Shown here in pieces: positions 46,998 through 55,114 of a stretch of 64,000 nucleotides of DNA (within the stretch, counting starts at the first letter, position 1; every line of letters starts with the position of its first letter). The stretch is taken from the NCBI GenBank assembly GCA_030446715.1, contig JAUJMU010000013.1, forward strand, positions 44,633-108,632, in the 5' to 3' direction. The position numbers and the translations under genes are program-made. This DNA is from Cytophagales bacterium (GTDB lineage: Bacteria > Bacteroidota > Bacteroidia > Cytophagales > 172606-1). The notes below the pieces were generated by a model. That model ran no database searches and had not been told where the DNA came from. It was given only the letters and a program-made list of their open reading frames with translations.

Positions 46998-48116
46998 ATG
47001 CGAAAAGGAATTCCTCTTCTCTGGCTGGTGGCACTTATCACCCTGCTGGCGGTCTACCTGATCTGGGGACGGTCACTGGCACAGGCGGCGGTGGAGGGCA
47101 CGGCACCGGAGTGGTTCCGCGGGCTGGTGCGTATTTTTTACCCGCGGCTGGCAGTGGAAAAACACCGCTTCGAAGCTTCCTTTTTTCTGCGGAAAGCGGA
47201 TCAGGTGGTACTGCGGTTTGCGCTGGTGAATCTGGTGCTGCTGGTGGGATTGTACCTGTACCGGCAAAAATCCGGATTCCGGGAGTATCTGCACCACTTC
47301 TGGAACCGGCCCGTTCCGGCGGAGAGGATTCCGGCCCTGCGGGTGCTGTTTTTTGCCTTTCTGATCTTCTTCAGCTACGAGTGGTACCGTGATCTGATTG
47401 CCCTGCACCGGGCCGTTGCCTTCTACAAGCCGCTGCCCCTGCTCCGGCTGCTGCATCTGGATTTTCCGGCGCCCTGGCTGCTGGCCGTGCTGTGCGGTTT
47501 GCTGCTGCTAAGCTGCGTTACTGCCCTGTTTAACCTGAAGCCGGTGCTGTCATCGGCGGTGGCGGCGGCACTTTTTGTGCTGCTGCAAGCCTTTTTGTTC
47601 AGCTTCGAAAAGATGGACCACACCTTTGCCCTGCTCACCTACGCGGCCATGCTCATGCCCTTCCTGCTGGCGGAGCACCGGAAGGCAATCAGGGCCGGAA
47701 AAACGTTTCTGAACGGCTGGCCGCTGTGGCTGACCGGGCTGGTGACCGGCATCGTTTACCTGCAGACGGGGCTGGAAAAACTGCTCATCGGCGGACCGGA
47801 ATGGCTGTCGCCGGAAACGTTCCGGAATTACGTGTACCTGCACCAGGCACCACTGGGCCTTTGGGCCGCCCGGTCTGCCTTTCTGTCCGCGATGCTGCCC
47901 CTGCTGGCGCTGGTATTTGAACTTGGGTTTATTGCAATCGTATTCCGCCCGAAGCTGGCGTGGGTGTTTCTGCCGGCGGGGGTATTGTTCCACGCAGGTA
48001 CCTACCTCCTGCTGGGCGTCGGCTGGTACTTCAACGGCTGGATTGCCACCTACATTTTTTTCATTCCATGGGAAAGGATGGGAGGAAAATGCTGGATTTT
48101 GAATTTCAAATTTTGA
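46998..48116 (+). CDS. HTTM-like polytopic membrane protein
   Basis: The 372-residue protein has about nine membrane helices. The pattern (FFAFLIFFSYEWYRDLIALHRAVAFYKPLPLLRLLHLDFP, later GLVTGIVYLQTGLEKLLIGGPEWLSP and VLFHAGTYLLLGVGWYFNGWIATYIFFIPW) resembles HTTM proteins, the membrane family related to vitamin K-dependent gamma-carboxylase. The carboxylase soluble domain is absent. The reading frame ends in an AT-rich inverted repeat, so the last few residues (GKCWILNFKF) may be an altered tail. Confidence 0.7.
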   Translation: MRKGIPLLWLVALITLLAVYLIWGRSLAQAAVEGTAPEWFRGLVRIFYPRLAVEKHRFEASFFLRKADQVVLRFALVNLVLLVGLYLYRQKSGFREYLHHFWNRPVPAERIPALRVLFFAFLIFFSYEWYRDLIALHRAVAFYKPLPLLRLLHLDFPAPWLLAVLCGLLLLSCVTALFNLKPVLSSAVAAALFVLLQAFLFSFEKMDHTFALLTYAAMLMPFLLAEHRKAIRAGKTFLNGWPLWLTGLVTGIVYLQTGLEKLLIGGPEWLSPETFRNYVYLHQAPLGLWAARSAFLSAMLPLLALVFELGFIAIVFRPKLAWVFLPAGVLFHAGTYLLLGVGWYFNGWIATYIFFIPWERMGGKCWILNFKF

Positions 48117-48191
48117 ATGGTTCAGGAAAAAGTCATCAGTCCGTTTCCCTATCCATTCAAAATTTACAATTCAACATTTCCCTCCTCCCCC

Positions 48192-49028
48192 TCAGGCCAC
48201 CACATTCACCAGCGTGCCTATCGGGTCAATGGTGATGCGGACTTCGTCGCCACTGCGGAGGGTGAAGTCGTTGGGGGGCACAATGCCGGTGCCGGTCATC
48301 AGGTAGCAGCCGGCGGGGAAACTCATTTCCCGGAAGAGATAACCTGCCAGTTCGTCAAACTTCCGCTTGATCTGCGTAACGGCGGTTTCCCCGGAAAAGG
48401 CGGTTGCACCGTCGCGGACTATTTCCAGCCGGATGGGCGTTTCGGCGGGCAGCGGTTCTTTGGGCACGTACAGGCACGGTCCGACCGCCGCGGCACCGTC
48501 GTACACCTTGGCCTGCGGCAGGTAGAGCGGATTTTCGCCTTCAATGTCTCTGGAACTCATGTCGTTGCCAACCGTGTAGCCGGCCACCTTGCCGGCCTTG
48601 TTGATAAAAAGCGTCAGTTCGGGCTCGGGCACGTTCCAGGCCGAGTCGCGGCGGATGCGCACTTTGCCGCCCGTACCCACCACCTTGCCGGGAGATGATT
48701 TGAAGAACAACTCGGGCCGTTCGGCATCGTACACCCGGTCGTAGAAAGTGCCGCCGCCGGAGTCCTGCGATTCTTCCATGCGGGCCACCTTGCTGCGGAA
48801 GTAAGTGACGCCGGCCGCCCAGACTTCCTGATTCACCAGCGGTGGCAGCATCAGACCGGCATCCGCCATCTGGCTTTCGTCCAGTACCGGCGTGTCGCAG
48901 ATGATCCGCGAGAGATACTGGTACAGATCATCCCGGTTGACGAGGGCATCCCAGTCGGGCAGTTCGGGACGGTAAAAGACTTTGTCAAACTGGAGGGTGA
49001 TTCCGTGGCGGGTGCGGTAAAGTTTCAT
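48192..49028 (-). CDS. Fumarylacetoacetate hydrolase-family enzyme (AraD1-like)
   Basis: The 278-residue protein has the FAH catalytic fold: [20 protein letters not shown], the metal ligands in [45 protein letters not shown], and [19 protein letters not shown] [22 protein letters not shown]. The [21 protein letters not shown] segment resembles the branch that dehydrates 2-keto-3-deoxy-pentonates. That would fit the pentonate-type dehydratase and semialdehyde dehydrogenase at 13.6-17.1 kb, although they are 31 kb away. Confidence 0.82.
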   Translation of the reverse strand: MKLYRTRHGITLQFDKVFYRPELPDWDALVNRDDLYQYLSRIICDTPVLDESQMADAGLMLPPLVNQEVWAAGVTYFRSKVARMEESQDSGGGTFYDRVYDAERPELFFKSSPGKVVGTGGKVRIRRDSAWNVPEPELTLFINKAGKVAGYTVGNDMSSRDIEGENPLYLPQAKVYDGAAAVGPCLYVPKEPLPAETPIRLEIVRDGATAFSGETAVTQIKRKFDELAGYLFREMSFPAGCYLMTGTGIVPPNDFTLRSGDEVRITIDPIGTLVNVVA

Positions 49029-49296
49029 GCGTTCTGAAATAGACGTTAGAATGGAGACAGAAGATTTGGGACAGAATCAGTTTTAGCGGGTGGCAGACAT
49101 GGTAAAGTTCTGCCACACCCAGCCGACCGGTAAATTGCGTTTTCTGCCACTAAACCAGCACAATTATTGTTACTTTGTCAAGGGCTACCCGAAAATCAAA
49201 AGTAAAAACAGCAAAACAGCCCCTGTTTTCGAACCTGCCGGCCGTCTGCTGTTTTTTCTTATGTCTTTTGTCCAGCGTCTTACGTCTAACCCGAAT

Positions 49297-49932
49297 ATGC
49301 GTTTTTTCCGTCTTCTGATCCGCCTTGTTCTGTTTGCACTGCTGCTTGCCGGCGCGGTTACGCTTTATGACCACTTCCTCCGGGAGCCAGATAAAAATAC
49401 CCTGGAGCCGGTCATCACCCACAACACCGTACTGCAGCAGATCACCCGGATGGGCAAACTCGAGCTGGTGAGGTACAATTTCCGCGACGTGGTGGAGTAC
49501 GAAAAAGGCATGACCAGTTTTGAATCCCTGAACCAGTATCTGGACAAGGCCAGCACGGTGTTGATTATCAACGGGGAGGCCATTGGCTGCATCGACCTCA
49601 CCAGAATTCAGGCCCACGACATAGTTGACGGCGATTCGGGCATGGTGGTGTACCTGCCCGAGCCGGAACTCTGCGTGTACAAGATCAACCACGAACAGTC
49701 GAAAGTGTACGACACCCGGAACACGTATTTTCAGCAGGAAGGCAAAATGGTGAACGAAGCCTACGCCGCCGCCGAGAAAAAGGTGCGGAATTCGGCGCTG
49801 GAAATGGGCATTCTCCGGCAGACGGACGAAAACGCAAGGAAGATCCTCCAGCCTTTTCTCGAAAAGATTGCCGGTAAAAAGGTGATTCTCCGCAAGCGCA
49901 TGAAGGGTGATTTCCGAGAACTGGACCGGTAA
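49297..49932 (+). CDS. DUF4230 membrane-anchored protein
   Basis: From ATG 49,297 the 211-residue protein starts with one membrane helix (LLIRLVLFALLLAGAVTLYDHF). It continues as a DUF4230 domain (KLELVRYNFRDVVEYEKG, ASTVLIINGEAIGCIDLTRI, VVYLPEPELCVYKINHEQSKVYDTRNTYF). The function is unknown; it is probably an inner-membrane protein with a periplasmic domain. An in-frame ATG at 49,261 is also possible. It is the last ordinary chromosomal gene before the cassette array. Confidence 0.82.
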   Translation: MRFFRLLIRLVLFALLLAGAVTLYDHFLREPDKNTLEPVITHNTVLQQITRMGKLELVRYNFRDVVEYEKGMTSFESLNQYLDKASTVLIINGEAIGCIDLTRIQAHDIVDGDSGMVVYLPEPELCVYKINHEQSKVYDTRNTYFQQEGKMVNEAYAAAEKKVRNSALEMGILRQTDENARKILQPFLEKIAGKKVILRKRMKGDFRELDR

Positions 49933-50201
49933 AACGCGCGGTTTCCGGCTTACCCAGCCCGTTCCACTTCCGGACACGGGTCTGGCAGACACCACTTTTA
50001 TTCTCTCACATTGCAGCGGAAGAATCAGTTCCCCGGAGACTTTTGGACAGGTCGGATAATTTACCTTTCTTTATACGATCCCTGTTTCTGTGGACTGTTT
50101 GGAGGCATACCTTGCTTTCATTAACTACTTTTATCACAAAACAAGCAACCGGACCAGTTCGATGTAGGGGAGATAAACGACATATGTCGTTTATACTAAT
50201 G
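49933..50201. other. Left boundary of the integron array
   Basis: No gene is seen in these 269 bases. A perfect 22-bp palindrome (ATAAACGACAT and its inverse complement, 50,173-50,194) ends seven bases before the first cassette junction G|TTGGCT at 50,201. An integron attI site and a divergent integrase gene would be expected here, but no tyrosine-recombinase frame exists on either strand. The palindrome could be a remnant recognition site or a coincidence. Confidence 0.55.
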
Positions 50202-50230
50202 TTGGCTGTCAGCAGAAAAATAAATAACCA

Positions 50231-50733
50231 ATGGGTGCCTTATATTTGATATTGCTGATTATAGTATTAGTTGGGAGTGGAATTACTGTTGCCATTTCTT
50301 ATGGAATTTTCAGATTTATCAGCAGGAAGAATTTTGATAAAAGATTAAGATTACTTGCATTGCCTATTTTGTTTATACAGCTTTCTATCCTACTGAAGAA
50401 TTTTACAGAGAGGATTTTGGGCCAGGAATGGTATTTTATAAATGCAGAAATCGAATACAAATGGGCCAGCTATCCCGACCAGTTCGGCGATTATAGCTCG
50501 AATCTCAATAGTAAAAGCCGATAAAGCCTTTTACACCCAATTCCTCAACGATATACAAAACCCGGAGAAGAAGAGAAGAAGATATGGGCTTAATGGAATA
50601 TGACCGGATAAAAAATCGGTTGGAAGACAGAAAATTGAGCAGGAATACAGCGTAACAAAAAGTGGAGGGTTGGTATATTATGGGATTTCTATCTGACAAA
50701 AAAACAATGATTGTACAACGTGTAAGTTGGTAG
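50231..50733 (+). pseudogene. Cassette 1 (50,202-50,835): decayed copy of the cassette-21 membrane protein
   Basis: The frame starts MGALYLILLIIVLVGSGITVAISYG, one hydrophobic helix, then FRFISRKNFDKRLRLLAL. Compared with cassette 21 it has lost about 20 bases after RLLAL, differs in the EDF.EATGMVF region, and has several frameshifts. In the intact frames the later part reads ASYPDQFGDYSS and ends VSW before TAG at 50,733. The family is unknown to me. Confidence 0.65.
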
Positions 50734-50754
50734 AAAAAAACAAAAAGGCCGAAC

Positions 50755-50841
50755 AGCCAACACCGCTCACACCGACCACCGGGCCGCCAAAGCTAAGGCA
50801 AACGCTTGAGGCCACGGCGTCGGGTTCTTGATCCGTTATAG
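50755..50841 (+). repeat. attC site of cassette 1
   Basis: R'' ACAGCCAAC matches the inverse of the cassette start TTGGCTGT. R' is G|TTATAG at 50,835. The centre is nearly identical to attC 21. Confidence 0.85.
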
Positions 50842-50956
50842 GCCAGCAGGAGTAAAATGGCTAAAGCGCAACGAAACGTGCCTATAACACTGTCCAACCG
50901 GGCCGCCGACCCACAGGCGAACAGACGCGGCCTTTGCAGCGGGTGGCCTTGGTCCG
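50836..50956 (+). other. Cassette 2: gene-less mini-cassette (121 bp)
   Basis: Only about 45 bases separate the cassette start (TTATAGGCCAGCAGGAG) from the attC. Related units are cassettes 4, 5 and 16, which share CCAGCAGGAG..AAA..GAGGCTAAAGC.CATTGC. No reading frame is possible; it carries essentially an attC. Confidence 0.75.
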
Positions 50957-50962
50957 TTAGCA
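50880..50962 (+). repeat. attC site of cassette 2
   Basis: R'' GCCTATAAC is the inverse of the start TTATAGGC; R' is G|TTAGCA at 50,956. Confidence 0.85.
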
Positions 50963-50971
50963 CATATTGAA

Positions 50972-51361
50972 ATGAAAATAATAGCTCAATTTTTGCTTGT
51001 CCTGTTGCTTCTTGCAAGTTGTACTGAAGAGTTTAAATCAGTTGATCCGGAAGCATTTAATAACAAGGTTGCAGAACGAACAGACATTGAAACTCCGGAA
51101 GAGTTAATCACTATTTATTACAATTATCCGCCCGATGAAGGTAAGCCTGATTTGTCAATCAACTCGCAGAAATTGAATGACAATGAGTTTGAGATCACCT
51201 TAATTCACGATGGGCAACAAGATGACGCTCAGCAAGCAGAAAAGGTAGTCATGCGTGCAGTGAAGAGTGATAATAAATGGACGGTACGCGAAATCAAAAG
51301 AAATTGGAAATGCTATTCCGGAAGAGGACACACCAGTTGGGGGATAGGATATTGTGGATAA
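50972..51361 (+). CDS. Cassette 3 (50,957-51,466): small lipoprotein
   Basis: The 129-residue protein has a lipoprotein signal (MKIIAQFLLVLLLLASC) and a beta-rich body. It ends KRNWKCYSGRGHTSWGIGYCG. The C..GRGH..WG...C ending is a pattern I know from unnamed small Bacteroidota lipoproteins. The gene starts 15 bases after the cassette boundary and ends 20 bases before attC, typical of cassette genes. It is apparently intact. Confidence 0.75.
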   Translation: MKIIAQFLLVLLLLASCTEEFKSVDPEAFNNKVAERTDIETPEELITIYYNYPPDEGKPDLSINSQKLNDNEFEITLIHDGQQDDAQQAEKVVMRAVKSDNKWTVREIKRNWKCYSGRGHTSWGIGYCG

Positions 51362-51380
51362 ATGAAAGAGGAATAACATG

Positions 51381-51472
51381 TGCTAACACCAGCCAAACGC
51401 CTTCCAGCGGCCCGCCCAACCGCATAGCCATAGGTGTGAGGCACGCCGTCGGGTGGCTTCGATCCGTTATAT
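51381..51472 (+). repeat. attC site of cassette 3
   Basis: R'' ATGTGCTAAC is the inverse of the cassette start TTAGCACAT; R' is G|TTATAT at 51,466. Confidence 0.85.
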
Positions 51473-51612
51473 GCCAGCAGGAGTAAAAAAGAGGCTAAAG
51501 CTCATTGCCAACGCACGAAGATGGGCCAGGCCTATAACACCGTCCACGCCGCCACTGGGCCGTTGACCCACAGGCGAACAGACGGTCCCTTGCGGCGGGT
51601 GGCCTTGAACCG
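51467..51612 (+). other. Cassette 4: gene-less mini-cassette (146 bp)
   Basis: Same family as cassettes 2, 5 and 16 (CCAGCAGGAGTAAAAAAGAGGCTAAAG-like body, written here in part). There is no room for a gene. The R'' arm (GCCTATAAC) has one mismatch to its own start (TTATATGC). Confidence 0.75.
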
Positions 51613-51618
51613 TTATAT
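51530..51618 (+). repeat. attC site of cassette 4
   Basis: R'' GCCTATAAC at 51,530; R' G|TTATAT at 51,612. The centre is nearly identical to attC 16. Confidence 0.82.
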
Positions 51619-51762
51619 GCCAGCATGAGGAAAATTGAGGCTAAAGCTCATTGCTGACGCACGGAACCGGGCCAAGCATATAACACCGTGCAGCCGCCAA
51701 CCGGGCCGCTTCTCCGCAAAGCAGATGCTTTTGGCCACGGTCTAACGGCTGCACCTGATCCG
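51613..51762 (+). other. Cassette 5: gene-less mini-cassette (150 bp)
   Basis: Starts TTATATGCCAGCATGAGG and has the R'' arm GCATATAAC, an exact inverse match. The body is homologous to cassettes 2, 4 and 16. Confidence 0.75.
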
Positions 51763-51768
51763 TTAGGC
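51676..51768 (+). repeat. attC site of cassette 5
   Basis: R'' GCATATAAC; R' G|TTAGGC at 51,762. Confidence 0.83.
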
Positions 51769-51778
51769 AACATCAAAG

Positions 51779-52192
51779 ATGAGAATAGAAGAAGCGATAC
51801 AAATACTTAAGGACAATGCAAAGGCTGAAAATGACAGCGGTTTCTTAAATTGCATTCATGAACGAAGAGAGTTCGATAAAGAAAAGTTTTGGGGTTTATA
51901 TAACGCCATTAGATTGGCCTGACATATGACTGCTCAGGAAGAGAAGCTTTCTAGAGAGTTGACAGAATATATTGTTAAAACCTATACTTGGCTATTACAA
52001 TGTATAAGTTACCATTTTGACAATGCGGATGAATATAAGCTTAAAGAACTGCCCAAAGATTTCAACCAATACTTAGGTAGAATTAGACTTGCAGTTGATG
52101 CATACGTTACAGGGAATACAATCAATGATGAACTCGAAGCCTATGAGAATGGGGAATTGTCAAATCAGATACCAATAAGAATAAAGGAGTAA
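51779..52192 (+). pseudogene. Cassette 6 (51,763-52,277): copy of the cassette-23 protein with a nonsense codon
   Basis: The frame is nearly identical to the intact 136-residue protein of cassette 23 (MRIEEAIQILKDNAKAEND...). It has two extra codon-level changes (DSG-F for DSF) and TGA instead of GGA in IRLA-G-HMTAQEEK. The part after the stop (from ATG 51,926) is open to the end. The function is unknown; the protein is helical and acidic with no signal peptide. Confidence 0.75.
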
Positions 52193-52199
52193 TAACGTT

Positions 52200-52283
52200 G
52201 CCTAACACCGCCTACTCCAATCACCGGCCCGCCACCGCATTGCCTCAGCGGGCACGGCGCTGGGTAGGCTTGATTCGTTAGGT
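52200..52283 (+). repeat. attC site of cassette 6
   Basis: R'' GTTGCCTAAC exactly inverts the start TTAGGCAAC; R' G|TTAGGT at 52,277. GCCTAC and GTAGGC inside form the second arm pair. Confidence 0.9.
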
Positions 52284-52301
52284 GCCAGCCGATGACAAAC
52301 A

Positions 52302-52664
52302 ATGGGACTTGATATTACGCTAGTCAAAATTGTTGACAAGGAAGTGAATGAATATTGTTGGTTGATAGTTTCAGAGTCTCCTGAACTGCTGCCATTGTTT
52401 TCACACTTAATTCGGGTGAAGCACTTCAGCTATCCCGACGAAGAATATGACGAGGAAGTATTCTACTACGAAACTATATCCTATCAAAGAAAAGGCGTAA
52501 ATGGAAGTTTCTATCAGGATTTTGAAAATGATAAATGTTTGGTTGATAAGGCCGAGGTTGAAAAGATGTGGCAATACGTGGTAGAAGAACGCAAACAAAA
52601 CTTTAAAATTGAATTCGTTGACCGGTTCATAAACGGAGAAACAATAGTAATTGTAAGTTGGTAA
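52302..52664 (+). CDS. Cassette 7 (52,278-52,775): hypothetical protein
   Basis: The 120-residue protein (MGLDITLVKIVDKEVNEYCWLIVSESPELLPLF) has no signal or membrane segment and is rich in acidic and aromatic residues (FSYPDEEYDEEVFYYE). The start 'MGLDI' recalls small cytoplasmic proteins found in many genomes, but I cannot assign a family. The gene is intact and ends about 20 bases before attC. Confidence 0.65.
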   Translation: MGLDITLVKIVDKEVNEYCWLIVSESPELLPLFSHLIRVKHFSYPDEEYDEEVFYYETISYQRKGVNGSFYQDFENDKCLVDKAEVEKMWQYVVEERKQNFKIEFVDRFINGETIVIVSW

Positions 52665-52686
52665 AGATAAAACAGAAAGGCCGGGC

Positions 52687-52781
52687 ACCTAACACCGCGC
52701 AAAATCCGCCAACTGGGGCTGCCTCACCGCAATGCCTTAGCTCAACGCCCACAGCATGCGGTTGCGCTTGGTTCGTTGGCC
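52687..52781 (+). repeat. attC site of cassette 7
   Basis: R'' GGCACCTAAC exactly inverts the start TTAGGTGCC; R' G|TTGGCC at 52,775. Confidence 0.88.
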
Positions 52782-53200
52782 CGGCATAGAGAAAAAACAG
52801 CTTTGGCGCAGGGGAATCAGCCGCTGGCAGACACAATAAAAAGGAAAAGGAGTTAAGCAGGTCCTGTCCGAAGGAACAGGATACGCTGAGCCGAGGCTGG
52901 CCGGACAAAGCCGCCTTTGGCAAAGGCCGGACGAAAGCGAAGCGTACGGTTGCTTGCAAAGCAACACCTGCTTAACGATTGAGGTTTGATATTTATTGTG
53001 TCGCCAGCGGCTGAAAGAAAGGCCACCGCGCTCAAAAGAAAGAAGGGGAAGCGGCTGGCTTGCGTCGTCTCCCGAGACTGAAACGACACAAGCCAAAGAT
53101 GGAATTGAAACTAAACGCCGGGCAACAACGTGCACCCGTCACCGGGGCCATATCGCGCAGGGCCACTTCATGAGGCCACCGGCCGGGTGCACTGTTTCCG
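52776..53200 (+). ncRNA. Cassette 8: structured gene-less cassette, family A copy 1
   Basis: This 425-bp cassette is nearly identical to cassettes 11 and 20. The core (52,817-53,014) is closed by a long stem whose 3' arm here lacks one base found in the other copies (TGTC-GCC). Inside are an 11-bp stem (GTTAAGCAGGT/ACCTGCTTAAC) and three hairpins. A further hairpin follows with GGCTTG.GTCGT pairing with ACGAC.CAAGCC. No frame resembles a protein. A structured RNA is the best reading; expression is not shown. Confidence 0.65.
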
Positions 53201-53206
53201 TTAACG
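53119..53206 (+). repeat. attC site of cassette 8
   Basis: R'' GCCGGGCAAC inverts the start TTGGCCCGGC with one base missing; R' G|TTAACG at 53,200. Confidence 0.85.
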
Positions 53207-53217
53207 GGCACCGAAAA

Positions 53218-53745
53218 ATGAAAACAATACTGACACTAATTTTGGTATCTGCACTGGTAAAGTTGCTCTTCCAGGCAGGAAAAGGATGGAAATGCCGCAA
53301 CAACGGTTGGCAGCAAGACTACCATTAAAAAGACTAGTTGGATAGATTTTGACTACCAGCAGGCCAAGGCTTATGTCACCCATACGGCTTGGCCGGAGGG
53401 CGCGTATTTGAGATTGTGAATAAAGGCAAACTCATTGCTGAAGTATATGATACAGCAGGCGTCAGACTGAGTCCGGAGCAGGTGCAGCGGCTGGATAAGA
53501 TTCTTTTGCAACCTGACGGAGATGTGGCATTTTCTGATTGTTTTACTCCCCGCCATGGCATTGTGTTCTGGGATAAAGCTAACAAACCCGTAGCCCATAT
53601 TTCCGTTTGCTTTGAGTGCAATCAACTGAAAGCTACTCCGGAACTAATTAAATATGACTTAACAGAGATAAAGCAACTGTTTCTGGAATTGAGAATACCT
53701 GTTTTTGAGGACCCCACTAAGCACGAAGCTTATTTTAAAGAATAA
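53218..53745 (+). pseudogene. Cassette 9 (53,201-53,842): CxP..CFxC family protein, frameshifted
   Basis: A signal-like start (MKTILTLILVSALVKLLFQ) is followed by a frame break near 53,310-53,390, then an open part from GRVFEIVNKGKLIAEVYDTAGVRLSPEQVQRL to the end. The conserved centre is FSDCFTPRHGIVFWDKANKPVAHISVCFEC. Homologous proteins lie in cassettes 17 and 25. At least two frameshifts separate signal and body; consensus errors could explain them. The function is unknown; an exported protein with paired cysteines is likely. Confidence 0.7.
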
Positions 53746-53759
53746 GGAGTAAGGATGCC

Positions 53760-53848
53760 CGCTAACACCAGCCATTACATTCACCGGGCCGCTCCAGCGC
53801 ATTTCCAACCAGGAGGCCACGGCGCTGTATGGCTTCGCTCCGTTGTAG
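53760..53848 (+). repeat. attC site of cassette 9
   Basis: R'' GCCCGCTAAC inverts TTAACGGGC with one mismatch; R' G|TTGTAG at 53,842. Confidence 0.83.
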
Positions 53849-54198
53849 GCAACCGAAACAATAAAACGATTGGCGATTGGCATCGTAATGCGGGCAAGGC
53901 AAACCAGGCCAGAGCCAAACGAACAAAATGAACGGCTGCCTGGCCAGATGAAGCCGAAAGCAAGTAGCATTGCCGGCAGTCAACAGCCGAATCATAAAGA
54001 CGTTTGGCGAAGGGAACGCAGGCCGAAAGGATACGGCGAAAGCCGTGCCCTAACGAATGAAATGAAAAAGAATGAAGTGAAAGGGTATGCCTACAACACC
54101 AGCCACTCCGACAACCGGGCCGCCGACCCCAGCCAAGCGCAGAGCCGACGCTAAGAAGGCCCAGCTTCGAGCCGCGGTGTGCGGGTGGCCTTGATTCG
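53843..54198 (+). ncRNA. Cassette 10: structured gene-less cassette, GGCGANNGG-loop family
   Basis: The hairpin ACGAT-TGGCGATTGGC-ATCGT lies at 53,866-53,886, and a second ACGTTTGGCGAAGGGAACG unit near 54,000. A GGCCAG.AGCC / GGCT..CTGGCC stem and an ACGGC-GAAA-GCCGT hairpin follow. Cassettes 14 and 22 are relatives with different stems around the same loop words. No frame resembles a protein. Considered a candidate structured RNA. Confidence 0.5.
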
Positions 54199-54204
54199 TT
54201 GGCC
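54089..54204 (+). repeat. attC site of cassette 10
   Basis: R'' TGCCTACAAC inverts TTGTAGGCA; R' G|TTGGCC at 54,198. The centre is longer than average and close to attC 22. Confidence 0.83.
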
Positions 54205-54621
54205 CGGCATAGAGAAAAAAACAGCTTTGGCGCAGGGGGAATCAGCCGCTGGCAGACACAATAAAAGGAAAGGAGTTAAGCAGGTCCTGTCCGAAGGAAC
54301 AGGATACGCTGAGCCAGGCTGGCCGGACAAAGCCGCCTTTGGCAAAGGCCGGACGAAAGCGAAGCGTACAGTTGCTTGCAAAGCAACACCTGCTTAACGA
54401 TTGAGGTTTGATATTTATTGTGTCTGCCAGCGGCTGAAAGAAAGGCCACCGCGCTCAAAAGAAAGAAGGGGAAGCGGCTGGCTTGCGTCGTCCCGAGACT
54501 GAAACGACACAAGCCAAAGATGGAATTGAAACTAAACGCCGGGCAACAGCATGCACCCGTCACGGGGCCGCTATCGCGCAGGGCCACTTCATGAGGCCAC
54601 CGGCCGGGTGCACTGTTTCCG
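54199..54621 (+). ncRNA. Cassette 11: structured gene-less cassette, family A copy 2
   Basis: Near-identical to cassettes 8 and 20, with a perfect 24-bp outer stem (54,242-54,265 with 54,414-54,437) and the same inner stems. Small differences (an extra A in the A-run, CGTACAGTTG for CGTACGGTTG) leave the pairing intact. Confidence 0.65.
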
Positions 54622-54627
54622 TTAGGC
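54538..54627 (+). repeat. attC site of cassette 11
   Basis: R'' GCCGGGCAAC; R' G|TTAGGC at 54,621. Nearly identical to attC 8 and 20. Confidence 0.85.
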
Positions 54628-54643
54628 GTAATCGAAGACAAAA

Positions 54644-55004
54644 ATGAACATCATTCATAACAGAGATAAGTGGTATAATATTATCATTTGGTGGGAGATT
54701 AGGCGTATTCTCTTCAATGTGGCAGTGATTCTTGGGATGTTACTTAGTATTGGCTTAATGTCGGTTTTGGTGGACGATTTAAAGCCGGGTGAAGATTTGT
54801 ACGAGCCCATTCTAATTCCCATTTTTCTATTCCTCGTTAATATCTGTTATACGCCGGGCTGGATTACACTTGCTGCTTAGATTTTCAGGAGTCAAGCAAG
54901 GGGATGAGATAGCATCGTTTGGATTTAAGATTGGATTAGGCTTTACGCTATTCATTGTATTTATGCCTGCACTGATACACTTTGTCAAATGGATAATTAG
55001 ATGA
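54644..55004 (+). pseudogene. Cassette 12 (54,622-55,098): small membrane protein, one frameshift
   Basis: The first frame (MNIIHNRDKWYNIIIWWEIRRILFNVAVILGMLLSIGLM ... VNICYTPGWITL) has two helices. After a one-base shift near 54,870 a second frame (LRFSGVKQGDEIASFGFKIGLGFTLFIVFMPALIHFVKWIIR) adds the third and fourth, ending at TGA 55,002-55,004. Read together it is a ~119-residue four-helix membrane protein. I recognise no function. Confidence 0.65.
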
Positions 55005-55013
55005 AAAGAATAC

Positions 55014-55104
55014 GCCTAACACCAAGCACCAACGGTCAGCAGGCCGCCTCACCGCAGACCCAAACAGGAGGCGCATGCCGCCGTGTGCTTTCGCTCCGTT
55101 ATGG
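55014..55104 (+). repeat. attC site of cassette 12
   Basis: R'' TACGCCTAAC exactly inverts TTAGGCGTA; R' G|TTATGG at 55,098. Confidence 0.88.
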
Positions 55105-55114
55105 GCAATTGAAA

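Noticed and set aside
51920..51925. Recoding of TGA as glycine, suggested by TGA for GGA in two genes
   Set aside because: Many genes in the window end properly at TGA, for example the T9SS protein and the xseA end; recoding would fuse them to non-coding DNA.
52627..53135. Overlapping minus- and plus-strand frames in the family A cassettes (near 52.7-53.1, 54.2-54.6 and 58.6-59.1 kb)
   Set aside because: They run through attC sites and paired stems, change frame between near-identical copies, and have low-complexity composition.
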